Program-made: the position numbers and the translations under genes
Notes under the pieces: generated by a model
What the model was told of the DNA's origin: nothing
What the model saw: the letters and a program-made list of their open reading frames with translations, nothing else
The model's database searches: none
Assembly: GCA_944389925.1 (NCBI GenBank)
Contig: CALXOD010000061.1
Location: 29,927 to 93,926 of the forward strand
DNA from: an uncultured Victivallaceae bacterium
Lineage (GTDB): Bacteria > Verrucomicrobiota > Lentisphaeria > Victivallales > Victivallaceae
Direction: 5' to 3'
Length of the DNA: 64,000 nucleotides
Shown here: positions 24,156 through 33,717 of the stretch, in pieces
Position numbering within the stretch: the stretch's first letter is position 1
Layout of the letters: the number at the start of each line of letters is the position of its first letter

Positions 24156-24710
24156 GTGAACAGAATTTCCGATGGCGAACGGACGGTGATCCTGAGTTTT
24201 GTCCGGGCGTGTTTATCCGCAGAATTTTCCGGGGAGGAAACTCCCGTTGTGCCGGATCTGGCGCTGCTTCGGGAAGAGGGAGCCTGTTTTGTGACGTTGC
24301 ATGAGGCGGATGGAACTTTGCGCGGCTGCATCGGGAATCTGGAGGCGTTTGAGCCGCTGGGAGAAAATCTCCGGCGCAATGCACTGAATGCCGCGTTCAG
24401 CGATCCGCGGTTTCCGCCGCTGGAGCCGGAGGAGCTGGAGGAAATTCAGGTTGAAATATCGGTATTGACGCCGGCGCGGCCGATTCCGGGACCGGAGGAT
24501 TTTGTGATCGGGCGCGACGGCATCATTCTGCGTCGCGGGGAACGGGGGGCGGTTTTTCTGCCTCAGGTGGCGCCGGAACAGGGTTGGGACCGGGAGACGA
24601 CGCTGGCGTATTTATCCCGCAAAGCGGGGTTGCCGCCGGATGGATGGCGGGCATCAGACGCCCGGCTATTCACATTTCAGGCGGAGGTATTCGGTGAACA
24701 GAGCGCGTAA
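24156..24710 (+). CDS. AMMECR1-domain protein
   Basis: The 184-residue protein carries the AMMECR1 fold with its signature LRGCIGNLEAFEPLGENL and the later FSDPRFPPLEPEELEEIQVEISVLTPA block. GAVFLPQVAPEQGWDRETTLAYLSRKAGLP is the C-terminal hallmark. The biochemical function is not known. In many bacteria it sits beside MEMO1 and a radical SAM gene (AmmeMemoRadiSam); neither is seen here. The GTG at 24156 has GGGAGG six bases upstream; a TTG at 24150 would be almost on top of that site. It follows the LptF/G gene by 51 bases. Confidence 0.88.
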   Translation: MNRISDGERTVILSFVRACLSAEFSGEETPVVPDLALLREEGACFVTLHEADGTLRGCIGNLEAFEPLGENLRRNALNAAFSDPRFPPLEPEELEEIQVEISVLTPARPIPGPEDFVIGRDGIILRRGERGAVFLPQVAPEQGWDRETTLAYLSRKAGLPPDGWRASDARLFTFQAEVFGEQSA

Positions 24711-24773
24711 CTTGCATGCGGGGCGGGAAAAAGGGGGACTGGATAGTGGTTTCTCGTTTTTTCGCAGGAGGCC

Positions 24774-24802
24774 TTGCGTTTTTTCAGATTGGAGTGTATT
24801 AA
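24774..24802 (+). promoter_or_regulatory. Candidate promoter of the SPFH operon
   Basis: TTGCGT at 24774-24779 and TATTAA at 24797-24802 are 17 bases apart, about 100 bases before the first SPFH gene. It is the best match in the 24711-24904 gap; the gap holds no other recognisable feature. Confidence 0.45.
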
Positions 24803-24904
24803 TATGGTCGCGGTAAAGGGGGGAAGCGCAAAAACAGCGGGAGCGGAGCTCGTGTTTTCGAGGAAGAAACGAAGTGTTTTTAACATAAGCGGGAGAAGAA
24901 CGGA

Positions 24905-26842
24905 ATGGAAAGTAGAAATGATCTGAGGGCAGCGGTAGACCGTTCCCGACTGATGATTCGGCTGTCAGTGATCGGCGGGCTGCTGGCCTTTGTGTTGCTG
25001 GCGCTGGTGGTGACGATGGGCATCATCAAAGACAGCTTCGCCGGTTCGGATGTGTTTGCCCTGGCGGTAGTTCCGTTGACCCTGTCGGTGTTGTTCGCCG
25101 TAGCCTCTCTGATTTACGGCATGCTGGGCAGCGCGGCCGCCATCGAGGATGAGGAAAAATTTCTGTTGGAGAAGCGCAAGGAGAACCGCGCACTCAATGT
25201 CGAGGAGGACGTGCGGTTTACCGCGGGACGTTCATTTGAAAATTATAAGAAATATGCACCGTATGTGGTGACAGTGGTGGCGGCGCTGGGAATGGCGCTG
25301 CTGTTGTTTTTGTTCTCCCGTTACTGGCAGGTGCGGCTGGGGGGTGGACCGAAACCGATCAATTCGTTGAATTCGGCCCTGGTGTCGGCGATTCTGATGC
25401 TGCTGTGCCTGTTCAGCGGGGCGTTTTTTGTCGGGCAGTCCCGGCAGACGGCATTCCGGTGGCTCCGACCGATGGGAAGCTGGCTGGTGGGGGCGGGAGG
25501 AATCCTGCTCGGCGCGGCGGTGGTGTCGATCTGCAATCACAATCAGGTGTCGATCGATGGTCGACTGGCACAGGTTGTTTTCTGGCTGCTGGCGGTGCTG
25601 AATGCGGAATTTGTATTGAATTTTGTCATTGAATTTTACCGTCCCCGGACTCTGGAAGAACCCCGGCCGATTTTTGAAAGCCGGTTGCTGGCGCTGTTTA
25701 CTGAGCCGGGCGGGGTTATGCGCAATATGGCTGATGCGCTGGATTACCAGTTCGGCTTCAAAGTGTCCGGCACCTGGATTTACGGATTCATTGAGCGTTC
25801 GCTGTTTCCGCTGATGGTGGTCTGGGCGCTGGTGCTGTGGCTTTTTACATGTATTTACGAAGTGGGGCCCGACGAAGTGGGGATTCGGGAACGGTTTGGC
25901 CGGGTAGTTTCCGAAACGCCGTTGCGCGCTGGCGTTTATTTTGATCTGCCGTGGCCTTTCGGGAACATCAACCGTTTCAGCTGCACCCGGATCCATGAAG
26001 TGGTTGCCGGAGAAAATGAAAAAACCGAAAACGCAGGCAAGGCTGAAAAGAAACCGGAAGTGATCCTCTGGACCAAGGCTCATGCCAGCGGTGAAAATAA
26101 TTTTGTTGTGGCCGTCGAGCCGGAAGGCATACAGAAAAAAGAAGGCCGGGACGGCGTTTCCATTGCTTTCCTTTCGCTGGGTATGCCGGTTCAGTACCGC
26201 ATCCGGGAAGCTCAGTTGATGGATTATGCTTACAGAAATCGGGATCCGGAAGTGATTCTTAAGCGGATCAGTGAACAGGTCGCGACGGAATATCTGGCCA
26301 GCTGTTCGTTGATGCACATCATGTCCGATGGTCGGCACGAGGCCGCAGATGCGATGAAAGCCCGGATTCAAAAACTGGCGGACGCGGAAACGCTGGGGAT
26401 TGATATTGTGGCGGTCAATCTGCTGGGGATTCATCCGCCGGTGGAAAAAGTCGCCCCCGCTTTCCAGGAAGTGATCGGTGCCATGGAGCAGAAAGAGGCT
26501 ACCGTGTTGGAAGCCAAGGCTTATGCTGCGAAAATTCTGCCTGCCGCCGAGTCGAGGGCCCGGCAGATTGTGCAGGAGGCAACCTCCTATCGGTATCGCA
26601 CCAGCAAAGTTGCTGAGGCGGAAAGCCTGCGGTTCGGGAAGCAGTTGCGTTCGTATCTGGCCATGCCGGAGATGTTCATGCTGAATTCGCATCTGGCGTT
26701 GTTGGAAAAGGATGCTGCGGATACGCGGAAATTCATTTTGAGCGCTTCGTTGCGCAATGAGATTTACGAGCTCAATTTTGAGCAGAAAGAACGGCTCGAT
26801 CTGGTCGACGCCGATCTTGGAACATTGGTCAACAAGGATTGA
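24905..26842 (+). CDS. Large polytopic SPFH-domain (HflK/HflC-like) protein
   Basis: The 645-residue product has about seven hydrophobic segments in the first 320 residues (for example LAFVLLALVVTMGI and MVVWALVLWLFTCIYEV). An SPFH/prohibitin domain follows from about 325 (EVGPDEVGIRERFGRVV). The C-terminal half contains VNLLGIHPPVEKVAPAFQEV, then EATVLEAKAYAAKILPAAES, the coiled helix typical of HflK. SPFH proteins form cages in the inner membrane and control FtsH or local lipid order. Six additional membrane helices are unusual for HflK. It is first in a run of three SPFH genes ahead of a P-type ATPase. Confidence 0.82.
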   Translation: MESRNDLRAAVDRSRLMIRLSVIGGLLAFVLLALVVTMGIIKDSFAGSDVFALAVVPLTLSVLFAVASLIYGMLGSAAAIEDEEKFLLEKRKENRALNVEEDVRFTAGRSFENYKKYAPYVVTVVAALGMALLLFLFSRYWQVRLGGGPKPINSLNSALVSAILMLLCLFSGAFFVGQSRQTAFRWLRPMGSWLVGAGGILLGAAVVSICNHNQVSIDGRLAQVVFWLLAVLNAEFVLNFVIEFYRPRTLEEPRPIFESRLLALFTEPGGVMRNMADALDYQFGFKVSGTWIYGFIERSLFPLMVVWALVLWLFTCIYEVGPDEVGIRERFGRVVSETPLRAGVYFDLPWPFGNINRFSCTRIHEVVAGENEKTENAGKAEKKPEVILWTKAHASGENNFVVAVEPEGIQKKEGRDGVSIAFLSLGMPVQYRIREAQLMDYAYRNRDPEVILKRISEQVATEYLASCSLMHIMSDGRHEAADAMKARIQKLADAETLGIDIVAVNLLGIHPPVEKVAPAFQEVIGAMEQKEATVLEAKAYAAKILPAAESRARQIVQEATSYRYRTSKVAEAESLRFGKQLRSYLAMPEMFMLNSHLALLEKDAADTRKFILSASLRNEIYELNFEQKERLDLVDADLGTLVNKD

Positions 26843-26881
26843 AATTGCAATAGGGAAAGTATGCAGGGAGGCGAAAAATCT

Positions 26882-27817
26882 ATGTCGACGAGCAATTTTT
26901 TCAAGCATTGGCCGACGGTTCTGCTCGGGGCGATTGTGGCGGTGGTGTTGTTCATGGCAATCGTCACGTACCAGGTCAATCAGAATGAGTGCGCGGTGAT
27001 CACCACGCTGGGGCGGATTGAACAGGTCAGTCCGGAGCCGGGTTTGCACCTGCGCTGGCCTTATCCGTTTCAACGGGTTTACAAATTCGACCGTCGGACC
27101 CGCTGCTTTGAAGGCAACGCCGGCAAGCTGGAGGAATCCACCACCGCCGACGGTCAGAATATTCTGATTGGTATTTTCGTCAATTACCGGATCAGCAATC
27201 CGGAACTGTTTTTCACCTCGTTTGAACGGATCAGTGAGGCAGAAAAGCAGCTGAACAACTGGATGCGCGATTCCCGGAACGCCACGTTCGGTCGGTATCG
27301 GTTCAGCCAGATCATCAATACCGATCCGCAGAAGATGAAACTCGGCGCCATTCAGGATGAGATTCTCAAGGAACTGGTGGAACGTGCTACTCCGTTCGGT
27401 CTGGAAATCCAGTCGGTCGGTATCAACACGATCAATGTTCCGACCACGATCAGCGAAGAGGTGTTCAAACGGATGATTCAGGAACGCAAAGTGGTGGCGC
27501 AGGATTATCTGTCGCGCGGCGCTCAGGAAGCCTCCGACATCCGGACCAAGGCGGAACAGAGCCGGGCGGAAATCCTCACCAATGCCGAAGCGACTGCCAA
27601 GAGCATCCGTGCCGAGGGCGACGCTGAAGCGGCCAAGTATTACGAAGTGTTCAAGGAAAATCCGGAACTGGCGGTTTTTCTGCGCAAACTTGATTCGCTG
27701 CGCCGGATCATGAAGGGGCGTACCACGCTGGTGCTGGATACCAATGCCGCGCCGTTCGATCTGCTGAAGCCCGGTGCTGAAAAACTCAAACCCGTAGTCG
27801 GCCCGGTCGCCCGCTGA
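26882..27817 (+). CDS. HflC-like SPFH protein
   Basis: The 311-residue protein has one N-terminal helix (LLGAIVAVVLFMAIVTYQV) and an SPFH domain beginning NQNECAVITTLGRIEQVSPEPGLHLRWPYPF. It continues through ILIGIFVNYRISNPELFF, then QSVGINTINVPTTISEEVF, and a charged helix rich in Ala, Glu and Arg with ILTNAEATAKSIRAEGDAEAAKYYEVF. This matches HflC in size and order. The ATG at 26882 has GGGAGGCG upstream; an ATG at 26861 is less likely. It lies between two other SPFH genes, so the products probably form a mixed complex. Confidence 0.88.
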   Translation: MSTSNFFKHWPTVLLGAIVAVVLFMAIVTYQVNQNECAVITTLGRIEQVSPEPGLHLRWPYPFQRVYKFDRRTRCFEGNAGKLEESTTADGQNILIGIFVNYRISNPELFFTSFERISEAEKQLNNWMRDSRNATFGRYRFSQIINTDPQKMKLGAIQDEILKELVERATPFGLEIQSVGINTINVPTTISEEVFKRMIQERKVVAQDYLSRGAQEASDIRTKAEQSRAEILTNAEATAKSIRAEGDAEAAKYYEVFKENPELAVFLRKLDSLRRIMKGRTTLVLDTNAAPFDLLKPGAEKLKPVVGPVAR

Positions 27818-27843
27818 AAAACGGCACAGGAGAGACGGCAATC

Positions 27844-28971
27844 ATGACGGAAATGGAAAAAAATACAACGGAATTTGACCACAGCGGTCAGTATGATTCC
27901 GGTTTGCAGTCCCTGGTGCGCAGTCTGCGCATGGCTTTCTTCTTTCTGCTGGTGTTGATCATCGGCATGCTGGTGTACTTCTTCACTCTGGGAGGGTATG
28001 TGGAAGTCAAGCCGCAGGAAGCGGTCATTGTTCTGCGTTTCGGGAAGTTCTACCAGGTTTACGATATCGGCTGGCACTGGTTTGTGCCCTATCCGGTCAC
28101 GCGTTTTGTGACGGTGCGGACCAGTCCGCAGTTTCTGCGGGTTGATTTTACGGCCGCATCGACGTCGATTGACGGCGGCGACCAGGAAGGACGACCGCTG
28201 GAACCGGGACGGGACGCCTATTTGATGACCGGAGACGCCAACATTATTCATACTGCGTGGAATATTGTGTACCAGGTGTCCGATCCGAAAAAATATTATG
28301 AACAGTTGCAGACGCCGGCGGATCCGACCGCTCCCGATGAACTGGAAAAAGACGAATACGGTTATTCCGGACGTCGCGGTCCTCAGACCTTGCTGACCAA
28401 CTTTTTCCGGCAGGCGGTGATTCAGGTGACTTCCGGGCTGAAGGTGGATGATATTCTTTATACCAAACAGAGTGCCTATCGTGAGGCGGTGCAGCGGGTA
28501 TTTGCCCAGCTGGTGGAAAAGGCCGATTGCGGGATTGAAGTCACCGGCGTGACGCTGGATCGTGCGTCGGCACCGCTCAAGACCAAAGCGGCTTTTGATG
28601 AAGTGGCGGCGGCCAGCAATACGATGTCGACGCTGATCAACGAGGCCAAGGAATACATGGTACGTATCGGCAATGAGGTGAAGGCGGATGAGGTAAGTAT
28701 CATCGCCGAAGCGGAGACTTACCGGAAGCAGGTGGTGGCGGAAGTGAAGGCGGAAAGCCAGTATTTCCGCAGTATTAATGAAGCCTATCTGGCCAGTCCG
28801 AAGACCGTGCTGATGGCGCTTTACAATCAGACCCTGGCGGATGTGCTGGAAGCGCAGGAAGGCAAGTATATTCTCGGTACTGTGACCGGGGAAGATCGTA
28901 AACAGGTTCGACTTAAGATCAATCCGGAACCGCCGCGCCTGGCGAAACCGGCGAATGCGGAGGCGGAGTAA
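27844..28971 (+). CDS. HflK-like SPFH protein
   Basis: The 375-residue protein has a polar N-terminus, one helix near 31-52 (AFFFLLVLIIGMLVYFF) and an SPFH domain starting YVEVKPQEAVIVLRFGKFYQVYDIGWHW. Then come NIVYQVSDPKKYYEQ and the HflK-type helix NEVKADEVSIIAEAETYRKQVVAEVK. The stretch VTGVTLDRASAPLKTKAAFDEV matches the HflK beta-sandwich end. It follows the HflC-like gene by 26 bases and ends three bases before the ATPase start. The three SPFH proteins differ in size and membrane content, so they are not simple duplicates. Confidence 0.85.
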   Translation: MTEMEKNTTEFDHSGQYDSGLQSLVRSLRMAFFFLLVLIIGMLVYFFTLGGYVEVKPQEAVIVLRFGKFYQVYDIGWHWFVPYPVTRFVTVRTSPQFLRVDFTAASTSIDGGDQEGRPLEPGRDAYLMTGDANIIHTAWNIVYQVSDPKKYYEQLQTPADPTAPDELEKDEYGYSGRRGPQTLLTNFFRQAVIQVTSGLKVDDILYTKQSAYREAVQRVFAQLVEKADCGIEVTGVTLDRASAPLKTKAAFDEVAAASNTMSTLINEAKEYMVRIGNEVKADEVSIIAEAETYRKQVVAEVKAESQYFRSINEAYLASPKTVLMALYNQTLADVLEAQEGKYILGTVTGEDRKQVRLKINPEPPRLAKPANAEAE

Positions 28972-28974
28972 ACT

Positions 28975-31026
28975 ATGACTACCGAAGTAAAATCCAATTC
29001 CTGCCCGGCCTGTGCCGGAAACCATGATCACGCCCATCATGGACACGATCATGGTCACGATCACGTTCACCCCCATGAACACCATGACGGCTGCTGCGGG
29101 ACGGCAGCCGAAACCAAGGGGTTCTGTCCCTGCGGGCACGACGCACCCGGTGGAGTCGGGCACGACCGCGCCATGGGGCGGGTGGCATTCGCCCTGCTCG
29201 GTGGGATGCTGTGCGCCAACTCCTTTCTGCTGGACTGGCTGCTGCCGGAGCAGGAGTTCTCCGCCATGTTCAGCGCTTTTCTCGGTGCGGTGGTGCTGGC
29301 GTTGCCGATTGTTGCCACGGCGGTGAAGGACTTGCTGAACGGCAAAGTCTATATGAATGAGCTGGTGGCGTTGGCGATTCTGGCGGCGCTGGCCAGCGGG
29401 GATTTTCAGACGGCGGGGATCATTGCGTTTTTCCTGCTGCTGACCATCATCATTGAAACGCGGACCGCCAGCGGCGCGCAGCGTTCCATCGAAGAACTGA
29501 TCAAACTGACGCCGAATACTGCCCGTAAGCTGGATGGCGACCGGGAAGTGGAGGTTGATGTGGTGGCGCTCCGGATCGGTGATATCATCCGGGTGCGTCC
29601 CGGCGAAAACTTCCCGGTGGATGCGCGCATCGTGCGCGGGGAAAGTACGGTCAATCAGGCGTCCATCACCGGGGAATCGCTGCCGGTGGATAAGGATGTC
29701 GACGATGAGGTTTACGCGGGGACTCAGAACCTGACCGGTCTGGTGGATCTGGAAGTGACTCGGGTGGGTGAAGATACCACGCTCGGCAAGGTGAAGGAGA
29801 TGATTCTCGCTGCGGAAGGGAGCCGGCCGCCGGTGGTGCGGATCATCGACCGTTATGCCGGATACTATACGCCGACTGTGCTGATGCTGGCAGGGGTCAC
29901 CTGGTGTTTCACGACAGATATGGACCGGGTGATCACATTGATGGTGATTGCCTGCCCGTGTGCAGTGGTGCTGGCTACGCCGACGGCGGTGGTGGCCGCA
30001 GTGGCGGCAGCGGCGCGTCTGGGGATTCTGATCAAGAATGTCAGCCACCTGGAGTTGGCGGCGCGGATTACCGCATTTGTCTTCGATAAAACCGGAACGT
30101 TGACCGACGGTATCCTGTCGGTGGTCAAGCTCAACGCTTTTGCCGGAGTCACGCAGGCCGAACTGCTGAAGACCGCGGCTTCTGCGGAACGTTACAGCAA
30201 CCATCCGACGGCACTGGCCTTGCAGGCGCTGGCGCAGGAGGCCGGCATGCAGCTGGATTCGGCAGATGACTTCCAGGAAGTGCACGGCAAAGGGGTACTG
30301 GCCCGGGTGGGCGGTGAGCTGTGTCGGATCGGCCGGGTGAAATGGATGACGGAGCAGGGCATTGCCATTCCGGAGCATGAAGTTTCTGAACAGGACGGCA
30401 TGAGTGTGGTTTATGTGGCTCGCGGCGAACAGCTGCTGGGCTGGATCGGTTTCAAGGACAAGTTGCGTCGGGAATCGGGCGCCATGATTGGCGATTTGCG
30501 GAAGCTGGGGGTTCGTTTTGTAGCGATGGTGACCGGCGACCGCGGATCGGTGGCGGAAACGGTGGCCCAGCAGTTGCAGCTGGATGAGTTTCGCAGTGAA
30601 TGTCTGCCGGAAGGCAAGGTGGAATTCGTTGAAGCCGTGAAGAAAAATGCTCGGGTTGCGGTAGTGGGTGACGGGGTGAACGACGCTCCGGCACTGGCGG
30701 CCGGCGATCTCGGGATCGCCATGGGGGCGATCGGTAGTGACATTGCCATCAACAGTGCTTCCATTGCATTGATGACGAACGACCTGCGCCGTATTCCGAT
30801 GCTGGTGTATCTGTCGCGGAAGTCGCGGCTGATCATCAACCAGAATCTGGTGTTCGGGATGCTGTTCGTTTTCGGTGGGATGGTGTTGTCGGTGTTCGGC
30901 TGGATGACGCCGATCTGGGCGGCGGTGCTGCACACTGGCAGCACGTTGATCATCATCTTCAACAGTGCGCGTCTGGTGCGTACCGGTGAAGAGTTGACAT
31001 TGGAAGAAAAAGCGACGGCTGAATAG
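28975..31026 (+). CDS. Heavy-metal P1B-type ATPase with His-rich N-terminus
   Basis: The 683-residue P-type ATPase has a Cys/His-rich N-terminus: CPAC at 10-13, twelve His between 17 and 37, and CC at 40-41. The catalytic core has TGES at 232-235, the intramembrane CPC motif at 327-329, DKTGT with phosphorylated Asp371, the SNHPTA HP motif, and VVGDGVNDAPAL. CPC marks the transition-metal (P1B) class. The last helix carries HTGSTLIIIFNSARL rather than the Asp-containing form of Zn/Cd pumps, so the metal is uncertain. No HMA domain (GMTCxxC) is visible; the His-rich tail may replace it. It lies between the SPFH trio and an ABC exporter. Confidence 0.9.
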   Translation: MTTEVKSNSCPACAGNHDHAHHGHDHGHDHVHPHEHHDGCCGTAAETKGFCPCGHDAPGGVGHDRAMGRVAFALLGGMLCANSFLLDWLLPEQEFSAMFSAFLGAVVLALPIVATAVKDLLNGKVYMNELVALAILAALASGDFQTAGIIAFFLLLTIIIETRTASGAQRSIEELIKLTPNTARKLDGDREVEVDVVALRIGDIIRVRPGENFPVDARIVRGESTVNQASITGESLPVDKDVDDEVYAGTQNLTGLVDLEVTRVGEDTTLGKVKEMILAAEGSRPPVVRIIDRYAGYYTPTVLMLAGVTWCFTTDMDRVITLMVIACPCAVVLATPTAVVAAVAAAARLGILIKNVSHLELAARITAFVFDKTGTLTDGILSVVKLNAFAGVTQAELLKTAASAERYSNHPTALALQALAQEAGMQLDSADDFQEVHGKGVLARVGGELCRIGRVKWMTEQGIAIPEHEVSEQDGMSVVYVARGEQLLGWIGFKDKLRRESGAMIGDLRKLGVRFVAMVTGDRGSVAETVAQQLQLDEFRSECLPEGKVEFVEAVKKNARVAVVGDGVNDAPALAAGDLGIAMGAIGSDIAINSASIALMTNDLRRIPMLVYLSRKSRLIINQNLVFGMLFVFGGMVLSVFGWMTPIWAAVLHTGSTLIIIFNSARLVRTGEELTLEEKATAE

Positions 31027-31061
31027 AGGCCGGTCGCATCAACGGAAGGAAATTTCACGCA

Positions 31062-32246
31062 ATGGCGCAGCAGTCAACACCGGTGGTCAGCGCAGTTGGT
31101 CTGACCAAGGTTTTCCGGGATTTCTGGGGGCGTCCCAAGGCCAAGGCGGTCAACGACGTTGACTTCGAAATCCACGAAGGAGAGGTCGTGGGGTTGCTTG
31201 GACCGAATGGTTCGGGGAAGTCGACGACGGTCAAAATGATTCTGGGGCTGCTTTATCCCACCGGCGGTTCGCTTTCGGTGCTGGGGCGGTCTCCGCGTGC
31301 GGTGGAAACCAAGCGTGAGATCGGCTATCTGCCGGAAGAATCGTATCTGTATAAATATCTCACGGCGGAAGAGACCCTGGATTTCTTCGGAGCGTTGTTC
31401 AATCTGTCCAAGGCGGAAAGACGCCGCCGCATCGACCAGTTGCTGGAAATGGTGGGAATGGCTCATGCCCGCCGCCGTCGGGTCGGAGAATTTTCCAAAG
31501 GGATGGCGCGTCGGATCGGTTTGGCACAGGCGATGATCAATGATCCGGCATTCCTGATTCTGGACGAGCCGACTTCCGGACTGGACCCGCTGGGTTGCAA
31601 AGAGGTCAAGGACCTGATTACGATGCTCAAAAAACGCGGGAAAACCGTGGTGATCACCAGCCATCTGCTCAGCGATATCGAAGACATCTGTGACCGGGTG
31701 ATCATTCTGTATGGCGGTCGGGTGCGGGCTACGGGAACTTTAAACGAGCTGCTTACGGTCAATAACGAAAATCGGATCATTACCCCGGCGTTGCCGCCGC
31801 CGGTGATGAACCGGCTGGTGGCGCTGCTGCGGGAAAATCTTCAGGGAGAAGAATTCCGGATCGATCATCCGCGGCGGACACTGGAAGAATTCTTCCTGGA
31901 AGTGATCAATCGAGCCAAGGCGGAAAGCATCGAAACCGCCGGGGTGGTCGGAGGCGGAAAGATTGCTGAATATCTTTCCGAAGAGGAGAAGTCAAACGCG
32001 GTTCTTGATGCTTTGATGAGCGAAAGTGCCGCATCCCCCGTTGCCGCCGCAGAACCTGCGGTGGTAGAGGAACCGATTGTTGCGGCGGAGCCGACCGCGC
32101 CTGTTCTGGAAGAAAAATTGGCGGAATTGACCGGGGAGTCCGCTGCTGCACCGGAATCGAAGACGGAAGAGGAGGCGCAGAAGAAGCAGGAAGAGCTGGA
32201 CGCCGTCAACGCCAAACTCGATGATTTGCTGAGCAGCAGAAAGTAA
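31062..32246 (+). CDS. ABC transporter ATP-binding protein with acidic C-terminal tail
   Basis: The 394-residue protein has an ABC-2 type ATPase: Walker A LLGPNGSGKSTTVKM, a Q-loop GYLPEESYLYKYL, signature FSKGMARRIGLAQAM, Walker B FLILDEPTSGLDP and H-loop ITSHLLSD. After about residue 300 follows a tail rich in Ala, Glu and Pro (AAAEPAVVEEPIVAAEPTAP, then a Lys/Glu coil) not found in ordinary ABC-2 ATPases. It pairs with the permease encoded 40 bases downstream. Direction is probably export; the substrate is unknown. The tail could contact other operon products. Confidence 0.9.
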   Translation: MAQQSTPVVSAVGLTKVFRDFWGRPKAKAVNDVDFEIHEGEVVGLLGPNGSGKSTTVKMILGLLYPTGGSLSVLGRSPRAVETKREIGYLPEESYLYKYLTAEETLDFFGALFNLSKAERRRRIDQLLEMVGMAHARRRRVGEFSKGMARRIGLAQAMINDPAFLILDEPTSGLDPLGCKEVKDLITMLKKRGKTVVITSHLLSDIEDICDRVIILYGGRVRATGTLNELLTVNNENRIITPALPPPVMNRLVALLRENLQGEEFRIDHPRRTLEEFFLEVINRAKAESIETAGVVGGGKIAEYLSEEEKSNAVLDALMSESAASPVAAAEPAVVEEPIVAAEPTAPVLEEKLAELTGESAAAPESKTEEEAQKKQEELDAVNAKLDDLLSSRK

Positions 32247-32286
32247 ACGGGTTGATCAGCCGGAAACAGAAGAAGAACGGAATATT

Positions 32287-33717
32287 ATGAGAGCATTCGC
32301 TGCCATAGTGCATCTGACTTTCCGCAACGCGATGCGGTCGCATATTTTCCAGCTGCTGCTGGGGTTGCTGCTGTTGTGCGTTGGATTGATTCCGACGACG
32401 ATCAGTGGCGATGGAACGGCGACGGGGTTCATTCAGATTTCGCTGCTGTACAGTTTGTCGGCGGTGATGCTGGTGTTGTCACTGTCGTCCATCTGGCTGG
32501 GCTGTTATGTCATGACGCAGGACGTGGACAGTTACCAGCTTCACATGGTGATTACCAAACCGGTGTCGCGGGTGACGATCTGGTTGGGAAAATTCAGTGG
32601 AATTTTGTTGATTAACACGATTCTGTTGATTTTTTCGACGACGATCATTTACTTCATTATGCTGGCGAAGTTTTACCAGCAGGATTTCTCCCAGGAAGAT
32701 CGGACACGTATCGAAAACGAGGTTATGGTCGGGCGCCGGGTGTTCTGGCCGGACCGTCCCGATCTTGACCAGATCGCGCGTAGTGCGCTGAGTGAAAAAC
32801 TCAAGGTCCTGGAGGCGCAGGGCAAGGAAATTGACCGTTCACCCCAGGGACAGGAGCGCATGCTGGCTGAAACCAAACGGGAAATCCAAGCCCAGATGGC
32901 GGAGCTCAAGCCGGGGCAGACTACCTACTGGACATTTTCCAATATTCCCACGGATTTGCAGCGACCGCTTTATATGCGTTACCGGTTGTACATCGACAAG
33001 GTGGCGACCGAAGGGCAGCGAATGACTCATGGTTTGTGGCAGATCGGCAAGCCGCGCATCAACGAGGAACGCGGGGCGAATGTGTTTGAACAGGCGCGTC
33101 GTCAGGATTATGATCTGCACATGTTTAATTTGAGCGATATGCCGGAACAGGTCAAGAGCGGAGATTTTCATGAGAAAGTTTTCCCGCCGGAATGGGGGAT
33201 CGTCACCCCGGATGGGAAGGTGGTGATCGGGTATACGAACTTCGACCGGCAGAACGGGACTCAGCATTTCCAGCCGGGAGACGGTCCGAAGATTCTGTTG
33301 CGGGTCAGTGGATTTGCGGCCAATTATTTCCGCGCAGTATTCGTGATTTTTCTGGAGCTGGTGATTTTGACCGGTCTGGGATGTGCGGCGGCGGCGTTTC
33401 TGACGATGCCGACGGCGATTTTCGTGGTGATTTCCTATCTGCTGTTCGGAAGTTTCGCCTCGTATATGGCCGAGACGAGTTATTTCGGCGGTGCGGCGGA
33501 TTACATAGGATATTACGTCGGGAAGATTCTGTTGCTGGTGGTAATTCCGATTCAGAAGTTCGAGGTCACCAATCTGGTGGCAAATGGAGAACTGGTGGAA
33601 TTTTCGTTCATCTGGCGGCTGATCTTCGCGTATCTGTTGCTGCGGGCCTTGCCGTTGTTTTTGTTCGGTATTCTGATGTACCGGCGGCGTGAAATGGGGT
33701 TGATTATACGCAAATGA
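32287..33717 (+). CDS. ABC-2 type permease with large extracytoplasmic insert
   Basis: The 476-residue protein has hydrophobic segments near 15-37, 50-75 and 100-125, and three or four more from about 345 onward (FLELVILTGLGCAAAAFL and AYLLLRALPLFLFGIL). Between them is a hydrophilic insert of about 200 residues (from KFYQQDFSQEDRT to DRQNGTQHFQPG). VITKPVSRVTIWLGK is a pattern seen in ABC-2 permeases. It forms an exporter with the preceding ATPase. Its stop overlaps the next gene by four bases, coupling it to the helical-repeat protein. Confidence 0.82.
   Translation: MRAFAAIVHLTFRNAMRSHIFQLLLGLLLLCVGLIPTTISGDGTATGFIQISLLYSLSAVMLVLSLSSIWLGCYVMTQDVDSYQLHMVITKPVSRVTIWLGKFSGILLINTILLIFSTTIIYFIMLAKFYQQDFSQEDRTRIENEVMVGRRVFWPDRPDLDQIARSALSEKLKVLEAQGKEIDRSPQGQERMLAETKREIQAQMAELKPGQTTYWTFSNIPTDLQRPLYMRYRLYIDKVATEGQRMTHGLWQIGKPRINEERGANVFEQARRQDYDLHMFNLSDMPEQVKSGDFHEKVFPPEWGIVTPDGKVVIGYTNFDRQNGTQHFQPGDGPKILLRVSGFAANYFRAVFVIFLELVILTGLGCAAAAFLTMPTAIFVVISYLLFGSFASYMAETSYFGGAADYIGYYVGKILLLVVIPIQKFEVTNLVANGELVEFSFIWRLIFAYLLLRALPLFLFGILMYRRREMGLIIRK

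Noticed and set aside
25232..30933. Very long open frames on the minus strand opposite the SPFH genes and the metal ATPase (about 870 and 1100 codons)
   Set aside because: They lie fully antisense to well-conserved genes, their products are rich in Arg, His, Gln and Pro with no domain, and GC-rich third positions in the real genes are enough to remove stops on the other strand.
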